Under the pieces are notes generated by a model. It made no database searches. It was not told the origin of the DNA and worked only from the letters and a program-made list of their open reading frames with translations. 56,397 nucleotides of DNA from Branchiostoma floridae (Eukaryota; Chordata; Leptocardii; Amphioxiformes; Branchiostomatidae): NCBI RefSeq assembly GCF_000003815.2, contig NC_049982.1:23225573-23281969 (forward strand), read 5' to 3'. This document shows, in pieces, positions 31,666 through 43,500 of the stretch; within the stretch, counting starts at the first letter, position 1; each line of letters begins with the position of its first letter. The position numbers were made by a program, and so were the translations under genes.

Positions 31666-33628
31666 ATGCTGCTACTACAGAAAATCGTCTTCGTTACAAT
31701 TTTGGGGCTGTGTGTCTTCAGTCTTGGCGCAGCCGGAAGACGAGAAAAAGGGTGTTCGGAAAGAAATATGAAGAGCAATTACCGCAAATTCTCCAAAATA
31801 CAAGACAGAGTCAATACCGCCTTGAGGAAAGTGACAACTACGTCCGAAAAGGTGAGAATCTTCTGTACTGTTCCATTATAAAACACCCGGCAGCAAAACG
31901 AAAAATTCTTGTAACACAAACTAGATAAATATGAACGTGACTGAACTCTTAGTGCCCATTTTGGCCCTGAAGAAGGAAAAGTTACTAATGCTCGATACCG
32001 CTTTGTGGCAGTGGAGGAAGGATGCGGTTCCAAACGTAACTGAGTCTAAATGATCTTTCTTTCTAAATTCCAGGTGGAGGAACACGTTTCACGTGAGGAC
32101 AAGACCAACCCGGATAGTTTGTTACTGAAAGTTGGAGATCTACTTTTCGAAGACGGTCCGAGCTTCTCGGGACTGAGACTTAAAGGACTAAAGTTGCCAG
32201 ACTTGGGTCTCGACGTAAGTGTACTTAAATCGCCTCTTGGAAATATTTGGTGTTTATTTGTTTGTATCACAACCGTCGTTAAGGTGTAACATACCACCTC
32301 TGTTAGACCACTTTGATTGGGTCACTCTCTTTTGTAAGTTGATTAAGTTCAAGTCTCGTGTTCTAAAAACCTTTAACCTTAAACCCTGAGTAACTAAATT
32401 TCAAATTGATAGGAAAGCACAGTCTAGGTTCGTACATTGGCGGAGGTATGAGGTCGTGGAACTCTAGTAATTAGTACCTTTTTTTAAAGGGACATGACAA
32501 ACCAAAACCGTCCGTGGTTATCAAGCGAAAGTACTGAGCCTGCGGTCACTACGGAGGATGGCACTCAGGCTAACAATAGTGTTTTTTGAAGCCGTTTTTC
32601 TTTCTTGTTCAAATCTGTACATCAACAACTATGCTTTCATTCAAGTGTATGTATACAATTATATTAAGTATCATATAAAGTACAATAATAATTCTTGCTG
32701 TCTACAGGATATAGCGAAGTTTCAAATCTACATGGCGGAACTGGGGGTACTCAACCGTGAGCTGAACAGGCTGGAGGATGACATCATTGAGAATGTACGT
32801 CATCTTGAGGAGGAGGACAAGTTGCTCGTACTGAAAGACGTGATTGAAGATCTTCCCATCCTCAAGGAGCATTTGAAGGAAATTCACAAAGACGCATCTG
32901 AATTGGTGAGTGTAGCACATTTCTATCATTACTTTAAACATGATTTCTTTGTATTAAATATTATTTTGAAAGTAAACTAGCTTAACATAGTCATTCATAG
33001 GTCAAATTGTAACAAAGGGAACTGTTCATTTAATTTATAAATTCGTTTGTCATTTCTCTTTGTGTAGACGGAAAAAATTAAGAGATGTGTACCCAACGCA
33101 CACGTGGACATCCTGGTCGAACAGTACATAACACAAGTCGAGTCTACCAGACAGACGGTAAGTTTATACATCAATTGGCATTGTTTGCCTTGCCTGTTTG
33201 TGCGCATGTAGTAATTAAACAATGTGTGGATTGTGTACATCTTTGTTATATGGGTAGTTGTTGCAAGCACAACGTCGACTGATCTTGGTACTGCAGCACA
33301 GCTTCCGTTTTTCCTATTGCTAATTGTGTCATTTCATTTTGTTCCCTATCTGCAGGCTCCAAGTAGGACTCGGCGAGATACACAAGAGGCCACGGCAAGC
33401 TCCTCGATCTTGCTTGGGAAGATCAGGCACCACGTCGAGCGCGAACGTCGGGACACAGCTGGAGCAGGGGAGAGCGCCCTCCAGCACAGCTGGTGGGTAC
33501 TGCAGGACCTAGAGAATCTCCTCCAACATGACGTCATCTCGACACTCAACAACATGACGAACAAGAGTAGTGGGGAAGGAGGCAGGAGGAAACGCTCAAA
33601 GAAGGGGAAGAACAGTCAGTCAGACTAA
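31666..33628 (+). CDS. Secreted alpha-helical protein with cytokine-like gene structure (295 aa)
   Basis: Five coding exons: 31666-31851, 32074-32214, 32708-32905, 33068-33157 and 33356-33628 (TAA). All four introns are phase 0, and coding lengths are 62, 47, 66, 30 and 90 codons. A 5'UTR intron (31318-31641) precedes the ATG. Residues 1 to about 23 form a signal peptide (MLLLQKIVFVTILGLCVFSL). The mature chain has two cysteines (C30, C182), long amphipathic helices in exon 3 (RELNRLEDDIIENVRHLEEE) and further helices in exons 4 and 5. Exon 5 holds RXRR sites ending at R212 and R237, sequons at N271 and N274 and a basic tail (RRKRSKKGK). Four phase-0 coding introns in a secreted helical protein are the rule in vertebrate helical cytokine genes (IL-10/IFN-lambda type), but no family signature is recognised. 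A propeptide precursor is the alternative. Confidence 0.85.
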
Positions 33629-34123
33629 ACCATCTGCCTCACTATGTGCGGGCGGTTAATGAAATCGTATTTGGGGGAGGTTGAAGACTATGATATGTTG
33701 TAAGAGTTTGCTTCTCTATATTAGGGAGGGTAAACATCTGACATTTTCAACCTCACTCCTCGCTTAATACACGCTAAGTGTTTGTTGTTGAACTTCTTTG
33801 AAGGTTCATGTACAGGTTATACCTGACATTAAAGATGTAAAACAGATACACACCAGTCCTTAAATGTTAGTTTTGCCATTTATCGAATACTAGTATTATC
33901 GTGTGAAAATTGTAATTGTGTGGGTGCACGTGTTTGATAAAGTTATTACGGATTAGAACAGTTCTAAATTTATCTATTGTTTTCAATAGTCAAACAGGTA
34001 CAACGTGCAATTCTGATTAAGTATTGTTAGATATATTGCATATTGCTTATAACTTATTGTGCAGAGGTAATAGATATATGAACAGATGCGATATGTGCTT
34101 ATACATAGGTATATTTTACACAG

Positions 34124-34639
34124 TTATTTATTTTGTACAAAATACATATTATATATTTTTCAAATATAATATATTATATTGTCGCAGGCAGCACAGTGTT
34201 TCTTGCTTGCTGAACAAAATCTAATGTGGAAGTCAAGTTTATAAGAATGAATTGCCGAACAAATGTTATATTTGAGCTTGAGAATAGAAATAGCTGAACA
34301 AATTAAAGGTTAAATTCTCAATTGCGAAAATGAAATGTAGTGCACATTGCACCTTTCGTAACTAGATACAGCTCGGAAAAGTTTATTAATGAAAGTGGCA
34401 GTAATTAGTCTATGCTAATGAAGTTTTTAATTTACAATTTGCCATTGAACTTTATGTTTCTGTAGTACTGTTATATAGTATAAGTCGGGTAAAAATACTA
34501 ATACTTTGAGATAAACTTTATAACAGCAATATTGTTTGTGTTGTTGTCATGAAGTTAGACTTATTTTTTTGTATTGTTGCAAAATTTGTCTGTTAAGTGA
34601 ATACTTTGTATGACGAATCCCTTCTGCCAACAGAATAAA
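34124..34639 (+). promoter_or_regulatory. 3'UTR AU-rich nonamer and poly(A) signal
   Basis: TTATTTATT at 34124-34132 is the canonical AU-rich instability nonamer, and single ATTTA pentamers occur elsewhere in this UTR (for example near 33967). AATAAA at 34634-34639 would end a 3'UTR of about 1 kb for the gene at 31666. The region is AT-rich, so a chance match is possible. Confidence 0.45.
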
Positions 34640-34691
34640 ATGAGTTTGATTTTAAAATGTTTTTGTAGTGTATTATCATGCCTGAGAAAGC

Positions 34692-34717
<26 letters not shown>
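34692..34717. repeat. (TA)n microsatellite
   Basis: Uninterrupted TA repeat of about 13 units. Confidence 0.95.
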
Positions 34718-34722
<5 letters not shown>

Positions 34723-34739
34723 TAATCTTTAGATCTTTA

Positions 34740-35529
34740 AAGATCCTTAGATTCTCCCGTTTTGCGACAGTGTCACACTGATACTACATGTATGGTTGGT
34801 TGCCCGAGATTTGAAATTGCGGTTCCGTAGCGGAGGTCTACTAGATCACGACACAACTTGAAACAAGATAGAGTGTAAGACCATAGGAGACTGTTTCAAA
34901 ATGTTATATCCAAGGCAATCACCGCAAGTTACCCGCTCCACTGCATGTCGGTATTTTTGCCTGGGTGGACAGTAGCTGTGGGCAGTAGGCCAAATGACCG
35001 GAAGTCGTGGGTCAGTTGAAAAGCGAAAGGTGGTCACCGAGGTAGAATGGATGCATCTTCACTCAGTTTATACGAGTATTCTTTTCAAGCTTTGACCCAG
35101 ATACTAGTATTCTATTTGAATAAAGCCTCCTTGCCTTGACACAGATAACTAGTACTATAAAGGTCTTTCAATTAATTAATTAATAATACAGGTATTAAAG
35201 ACATCAGTCTGCAGTTGTATTTGCGATGCGAGGATCGAGGTCTAAGAGTCATCGGAAATTTCGGGAGTGTTGGTGAATTTCGGGATTGAACTGAAATCTG
35301 GGGGGCGTTCCACATCACAGGAATAATTGGGGGCGTTCACCTGGCCATGGGGACAAGGACGTTAAATGAAACGTATTTGATATGGGGCGTAGAAGGATTT
35401 TCTCCCAATTCTCAACCCGGGGCCAGACCGGACAGCTTTCGGAAGCGAAAAATATTATATAAAAGGCAAGAAAACAATAAGAACATAAAGAAATTGTCCT
35501 GAGCCTAATTTAAGAATATTCGTTTGTAA
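34740..35529. other. No gene seen
   Basis: Intergenic sequence between the helical-protein gene and its partial duplicate. No exon found. Confidence 0.4.
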
Positions 35530-36107
35530 CGCGATATAGCACCCTAGGCGTGGATACGGTTCAGAGATCAAACAAGACACGTTACTATGGCGACCCGTAT
35601 ACGTCACAGAGAGCCAGGTGTTAAATATAGACGGTAACAGGCCGACAATACGTCACGTATTTTTTTGGGAAGCCCTTCCGCTGGGCGAAATTCCTCGCCT
35701 ATAAAAAGTGAACAATTCCAACACTGGCCGTATTATTGCAACGGCACGGGCGCTTGAAAAGTTGTCTGTTTTTGGAGGCTAATGGAGATTCTTTACTGTC
35801 AACTTCGTCCTTTATACAATAGGTTGGTGGCGTTGTTTTTAGCTTTCGTTTCATGTAGCATTCTTACATCGATGAAAAATGGAAGTATAGTGTAGGAAGT
35901 GTCTGTACGTTTGTATAAGTGGATATCTGAACATTGTCAGCAGAACTTAACAACCTCTCAATTGATGTGGCAGTGCTGGGCTGCTGAAAAAATCTTACCA
36001 TGACCCTATTGTGTTTTTTTTCCAAACAGGTGCTCTAAACTGTAACCAACAACATGCTGCTACTGGGGAAAATCGGGGCAGTACCAAGGAAAGCCTCTAG
36101 GGGATAA
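35530..36107 (+). pseudogene. Truncated duplicate of the helical-protein gene
   Basis: The segment copies the promoter, 5'UTR exon and start of the gene at 31.7 kb. It keeps the CGTCA motifs, GGGAAGCCCTTCC (35667-35679), TATAAAAAG (35700-35708), AACACTGGCCGTAT and the 5'UTR donor CAATAG/GTTGGT (35822). A second-exon acceptor (TCCAAACAG) precedes ATG at 36054, which encodes MLLLGKI as against MLLLQKI, then diverges to a stop at 36105-36107. No downstream exon is present, so the duplicate ends within the signal peptide. The retained promoter could still drive a noncoding transcript. Confidence 0.8.
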
Positions 36108-37595
36108 CATAAACTCTCATAATAACTCGACATAAAAAAAGTTTGGTCTGGCATGTGTTAGTATTCATTCAAAAGTCTTTATTTCATCCTCATAAAAGAT
36201 TGATTTCTTTCATGTATGTATAAACAATAGAACCTATGTATGTTATAACGTTACATAACGTTATCTGTATTTAAGAGATGGATTTTAAAAATGCCACTGC
36301 TTAACGTTATATCTGAAAGCACAGTATGATTGTTTACAGTGAGTTTGTGGTACATAATCACTGCACTTCAAACATAGGTTTTGCTTGGCGTTGTAATTGT
36401 GGAAATGAAGACACTTGTTCAAATATTGTGTTAGTCGATTCAATTTAATTCATTAAAAACCTGCTAAATAACACAAGGAAATGTAGTTTACTGTACTGTA
36501 TTGTGGTGTGGCACTTTGGCAACCTCGGTGTGGTCACCAATCAATTTCACAGAACAAATTTTATTCAAAACAAATCTTTTTACGTTTTGTGTGTTCTGTT
36601 GGCTTTCTAGCCATACCTTTACGATTTGCATGACATTCCCATTATAAAGGCTTAGGTTAACATAAATCCAATTTAAGACACAGCATTTTAGGCTGTCAGT
36701 GTACCACAGTTCAGTGAGATACTGGCTTAAGACAAGTATTATCAATAAGTCACAAACTTGTAAAATCAAACACACAAAAATAGAAAAACTCTGACATCTG
36801 AGTAACGTTACTGTCATATAGAAATAATGCATTTTGAAGCAAGTCTGACTCATATTTACATCATCATACAGTACATGCATTTGCTTGCAAAAAACATCAT
36901 GATGATTATAAAGTCTGTACATTATGGAGAGAGATGGCCAGGTCTTTTGTGAAAAAAAGGTGGAAAATCTGTAGCACACGTATACTTCAACAGTGAGACG
37001 TGTATGTGTACGGCTTGTATGCATTTTATACATATCCTAGACTGAACACTAAGTGATTACAATAATTGTATTTTGACACAATGTTGTCTAAAGAACTGGC
37101 TAAGATATCTTTCTGAGAAGTATCACAAAACCAAATTGGCACAAACTGGAAATGAACTCATTTCCAATGATACAAATATTTACATGTAAGGCACGTAGGT
37201 CTCTGAAGTGGAATTCATTTTCAATCTACCCAGGTATGCAGCTTATATTCTTCTGTACAAATCCGAGTGGTATGTAATGCCACAAAGTGGTTTAATTAAT
37301 GATGACATGTATGCATACCAATATGTATTCCAACAAGCAACCTAATTACATGTACACAAATGTAGTAACAGTGCAACTGAGGTATCTCATTTATGATTAA
37401 TGAGTTAATAACAAAAACAGATAATAAACTGGATAGTGGCATTGAGTAATTCTCAGTGAATAACAGAGATCAAGTTCACTTGTTTTGTTGATTAGTTAAG
37501 ATTCAAAGTGAGTTTCTGTACACAGTGACAATGGGAACAACTTGAATTCCCATCAAAACATGGACACTAAGTTCCTTTCCTGTGCACCCTCCATT
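36108..37595. other. No gene seen; 3' flank of SSUH2
   Basis: AT-rich sequence. The part next to 37596 is expected to be 3'UTR of the minus-strand SSUH2 gene. An open minus-strand frame at 36488-37033 has no recognisable motif and may be chance. Confidence 0.4.
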
Positions 37596-40500
37596 TCACA
37601 GGATGACACAGCCCCAGCAGCACTGATGCGGGTAATCGGGCGCGTGGACGCGGTGCTCGTTCCCGTACACCCAGTAGCGAGTGTTGACCTCCTGCCAGTT
37701 GTAGTCTATCTCAAACACGGGGACGTTCCTCAGGGTGTGGCGCTGGAAAACAAACAGATATGATTGAAGAGGTTCATCAGTCAGACGATGATGTAGGAGT
37801 ATTAATAGAATACTTCTTCAATTGTGACTCTTGAAAACATTTTCTGCACAGTATACTTTGATCAAGGAGTGAGCTCTTGTCAGATCACAAGACTAGGCCC
37901 TATCCACGCAAGTCTTGGGCCTTAAGTCTTGTGATCTCATGAGACTTGAGGCCTTTCATGATCAAGGTGTACTGTGCACACACCGACATTTTAGAGGTAT
38001 GTGTTTTGTGTTTTTTCAAGAGTCACCGATTGAAGAATTATTCTATTAAACAGATATGAGCATTTTTGAGAAGGCCTTTAAACATGTAACACTAATGATA
38101 AAATATGGTGGTCTTAGGGAACCTGGCATAATTATGAGAGTTGACACTTAATAGTAGTATTTATTGCAATGAAACACAACTTAAGACTAATACCTGTTGT
38201 AAGATCCTTCCAGCCCTCTCGTAGGTGGAGGTGTGATACTGCACCAGGCTCTGGGAGTTGGCATTCACGTCCTGGTCGGTGAAGTGAGTGATCGGCCACA
38301 CCTGCAAACAGTGATATGCAACTTGATGTCACCGGCAAACAGGAGCACTAGAATTAATGATGGGATTTAATATTTTTAACAATATCAGAGTCAGTTTGAA
38401 TTGGCTATATGAGACTGATGTTAATGACTCACTTTTCCCTCAGTGTCTATGCATTGACACAACATCTGTGGACTTACATCTACCTCATAAACCAGCTCAT
38501 TTGCTTTGCTCACTCAGTGGTTCATTTTGTCACTGGCCAGGTGTTATAACACCTTCAGCACATCGTCTAAGATAGAATACACCTGGGCATAATCTGAACA
38601 GGGGTAATGCTTAGTTCACCTTTATCTGTGGGGTAACTTATGTTTTTTCTTTCTAAAAACAGGGTATATTTTAGGGATATCAAGTTGACTGTAGGTTTCA
38701 AGATCCGATAATTTTGAAAAATTTGAAATTTGTGACCAATTTGACAAATACTCCATGTTTTTAAAAACAAAGGATATAGGCAACCCTTCAATAGGTTTGA
38801 TAATATAGTTTGAGAAAAACAGCATGAAAGTTGAGGCTAACCCTGATGAGAGTCTGTTGGAAGATGACCAGCCCTCCTGCATCTTTGATGAGCTCATCTG
38901 GCATGTCAGTCCTCTCTGTCACATGATCAGACACCATGTTCTTACTGTGGGGGATACAAATACAGTCTTGCTGTTAGAGGGAAAGATATGAACAAACAAA
39001 AAAAAAAAGTTAAATCAACCAATTGGTCAATCAATAAATTAATCAATCACCAAGTCAATCAATCAAACAATCAATTGTTATACTGCACATTCCCTACATT
39101 ATATGCTACAGTTATAATGTATGAGGGGCATTCAATAAGTAATGTCCCTGGCCCATTTTCCATAGCAGGAGATTAATGAAACTTGGCACAGTTATTAGTC
39201 TTTCTCTTCATAGGAACCACCCAGAGTTTTGCATTTCTCCCATCATTTGATGTAGCTCTGGACACCGTTCTTGTAGGACATCCCAGGTTGGTCCTCCAAC
39301 AGATGCCTGATCAATGGCAGAAGAGGGACGACCAGGTCTGGGAGCTGTTTCCACAGACTTCCGGCCTTGTTTGAATTCAGGATGCCAGCGTTTTACAAGG
39401 TCATATGATGGGGCATCATCACCATAAGTTTTTTTCATTTCATCAAAAGTCCCTTTTGGTGTGCGTCCTTTCAAATACAAAAACCGGATCACTGCGCGAC
39501 ACTCAACTTGCTCAATTTCACACCTGGTCCATTTCACACCTGACTCAGTTCAAACACCAGTAAATCAGTAACCACAATTAGTTCAGAGCTGTTTTTTGTA
39601 ACATAACCCATAGAGATATGACTCATTACACATGCAAAATTTCATCTAGATCAGACAACTGGCAGTGGGTCAGGGGCATTACTTATTGAATGCCCCTCGT
39701 AAGCAAGTCATATAATGCACTGCCCTTGGGAAATGTACCAGACATAAATTTTCTTAATAGACTCTTTACTACTTATATAATAAGCTTTGACTAGCATCAT
39801 CCTCTTGAACATAAAGTGGAGATCCCATATTTGAGGAGAATTCCATCTTGCAACATTAAAGAGCCCATAACACTTACTGATAAACAAATGGGTCCTGGAC
39901 GGTCTCATCTTATGCTGCTTGTAATTATTGGTTAAAGCAGTACATACAGACAAAAAGAAAAGACTTACAAGTTGACAGTAAGCTGAATGTACCACTTCAG
40001 ATCTCGGCAGCCCTGGCACACACCACATGTCACCCTGCCATCTCCTCCACACCTGATACACCTGCAACATTCAAACAGGACATCTGCAGTTAGAACAATA
40101 TAAATTGCCATCAAATTATGGGGATCATATTCCAAACTTAACAAAACTAATAAATTTGGGTGAACACCATTCAATTAAATGATTATGGAAATCAATATTT
40201 TACTTTGAACAGTATCATAGTATTTCCTACATGTAATGTTCAGTACAGGAATATGAAATACAATAATTTGAATGCATAGCAACTTGTTACTACAAAGATG
40301 GACAAAATCTCCCTTACAGTCAAATTCATTCATTGACAACAAACTGTAAATCTTTAGATAGTTGCAGTATCTCTAAGTTTGCTGTTTTGTGGTACCTTTT
40401 CTACTGTGACTGACATCACTCATTATTTCTATTGTGTCACTACTACAGTGAGGACATCCTTTTCTTTCAGCCTCGGACTCAAAGATGCCTAATTCTTTAA

Positions 40501-43500
40501 TCATGATATCATTGTGACATTCAACTTTAGTTCTCCTTTATCCGTTGGGTAACCTATTTCCGTTGTTTTCAAAACAGGGTACGTACAGATATCAAGTAAA
40601 CGGAGGTTGGTTTAAAGTTGAAGTATTTTCAGGATATTGCAGCTTGAAACCACCACACGTTGACAAAATATCCCTACATACCCTGTTTTAAAAACAACGG
40701 ATAAAGGTTACCCCACGGATAAAAGTGAACTGCGTAAGGTGTTGTGGACCCAAATAACTCTACAGTACAGATCAGACTGCATGGAGGATGCCTTACCTTC
40801 TCCGTCCTGACCCGTGGCACCAGTGACAGGTCTCCCTGCGATGCTGTTTTGTCTGATGGTCATACCTTGTCCTGTGTCCACTCCCATGGCAAGTGGAACA
40901 GCGAACCTAAAGAAGTTGTTATATCTTATGTCACACCTTGGCCATGATAGCGTTCAATAAGGATGTTCTGGATCGGTCAGAATTTTTCGGTATCTCACAG
41001 GTTTCTAGTACAATGTGCATCACAGGGGTTTTCCAAAGGAAATGGATTACAAAAAGTCCCCAAGAATGATTGAATGCACTTCACGTACACCACCAAACCC
41101 TGCATTTGGAATCAATGGTCTGACAATGTTTTCTTTGAGAACTTTCCTTGAACTTTCTCATCATTTAGTGCATTTTGCATTGAAATTTGTGTTTGACATA
41201 AAAACAATACAACATGGTGTATTTTGCAGCAATCTCTCCCCCCCGATGAGGATGTAAGATGCAAGTGGATGTGGGTTGGAATCCCACTTCTGACACCATG
41301 TTATGCTCTGTGGGTTTGTCCTCTCTATGGTGTATTCTCAAATAATTGATAAAATTATGCCATCTTTTTTGAAATGAAAATAAATCATCATTACTCATAT
41401 GGAGGATGTGAGATGTATGTGGGTGTGGGTTTGAATCCCACTTCTGACACCATGTTGTGCTCTGTGTGCAAGTCCACCCTCAAGTGCAGTGTAATTATTT
41501 GATTGCTAGCACAAGTCTGACTCACATTAATAGACTTTCCATTCTTAGGACAGATTCAAGTGCAAGTTTCCTTGTCTGGGTACTCCTTTGAGGCTTACAC
41601 TGCTACATGTTCACATTTTAGTTCTTTGATATGAACTAGGAATCACAGATGATCAGGAAGGAATACTTACCCTTCCCCTGCCATGGCAGCGAGGGCAGCG
41701 CTTGAAGCCACGGCCGTAACAAGAGTGGCAACTCTGGGTAAAGTTGAACAGAAACAAAGAACTTAACTCACGGATGGAAGACACCGAGACATGCAAAGAT
41801 ATGTTCAAAGCTTACTTTGAAACCAACTACCGTACTCTGATATCAAATTGTAGAGTCTGCAGCCTAGGTACTGAAAGGCTATCCATTAAAACTGTCATTA
41901 AACCAGACCTATACAGCTAAGGTACTGAAACATAATACATTAAAACTGACATTAAACCAGACCTATACAGCTAAGGTACTGAAACACTATCCATTAAAAC
42001 TGACTTTAAACCACACCTGTACAGCTAAGGTACTGAAACACTATCCATTAAAACTGACTTTAAACCACACCTGTACAGCTAAGGTACTGAAACACTATCC
42101 ATTAAAACTACCATTAAAACTGACCGCCTGGCCTCCTTACCTGTACTTTAGCCGTGTGTGGCACTTCAATGAGCCTGACCTCATCATTGAAAAACTGACC
42201 AGCGGTGCAGGCAATATCCCAGGGGCCGGGTGGGTACCCGTTCTGTGGACCATCAATGATTTGGCCTGAAAACAGTATACGTAACGTGTACATTTGTAGT
42301 TGTAAGCAAAAATTCAAAATTCAGTGTTGTAACTATGAGTACAGTTATGAGAAATTATTACAATTGCAAAAATAAAAAGAAAAGTATGATTTGCTTACTA
42401 TAGATCCACTTTAGTTCAAAGCACAATAAAAACTAAGATTTTGAGGTAAGACAAGACAATGGAAGGTAGAAGAAAATTTTGCTGTTATAATGAGTGAGCA
42501 CTGACCACAAAACCCACAGCAAAAAAAATTGTTTCTACCAGGACAAGAGAGACAAAACAAAGATACACAGCATGTAGAGCAAAGGTAACATCAAGATGTA
42601 ACTCGGAAAAAAGGATGCTTCGATCATTTGTAAATTAGTGCCGCTTGAGAAATTGCAGAATATGAGGCCGTATTTTGGTAGTGGATGTTACCTTCATCAG
42701 AATGGAGGTTACCATTGTAAGCAGTTGGTATGGTAGTTTGCTTTGTTGAGAATTTACATTTATGTGAATAGTAAGCAGAGTGGCAGCCTGCTAACTTAGT
42801 AAGATGATAATGGACTTAAAAAATAGGAAGTCTGGTTTGGCTCTCTCTCAAGAATCATATTATCTTATCGTGGTAAATCCCAAAGGTTCAATGGACAAAC
42901 CTCGGTATGGTTCATGCACCCATTTGGTAGATCTGCTCTCAAGGAAGCTTTCCATAGTGTACTAAATAAAACAATAAACAATAGGAACAGATATCAACAT
43001 AACATCACTTTTAAACATACTCAGCAAACTTAATTGAATTAAATGCCTTACCAAAAGAAATTAAATTTAATACTTCTACTTCCAAAATAAGTTTATAAAA
43101 AGAAATAAGTTGCCATTCTAGCAAGAAAATGAAACAATTAACAAACTTTCCACCTATCAATTATGGCTGTACATTTTCTCTGTGTAACAAGGCCAGATTG
43201 TACCCCTGGGCAGAATATACCGGCTATTCTGGCCAGAGGTACATTGTGTATATTCTGAACAGTTAACAATAGTTCACCTTTAGCCGTGGGGTGACCAACA
43301 TCTGTTCCATGTATATTTGGGCATATCAAGTCGATGGATGATGGGTTTCAAAGTGGGTTTTTTACTCGTTAACTCAAAACATTGCAGTTTGAAACCACTT
43401 GATATCCATAAACACCTTGATTTCAGATAAGATGAATATAGGCTACCATGCGGATAAAGGGGAACTAGCCTTACACCCTATGAAAGGATCCTAACCCATG

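Noticed and set aside
36488-37033. 181-codon minus-strand frame downstream of SSUH2
   Set aside because: AT-rich, no motif, no conserved start or splice sites; probably chance within UTR or intergenic sequence.
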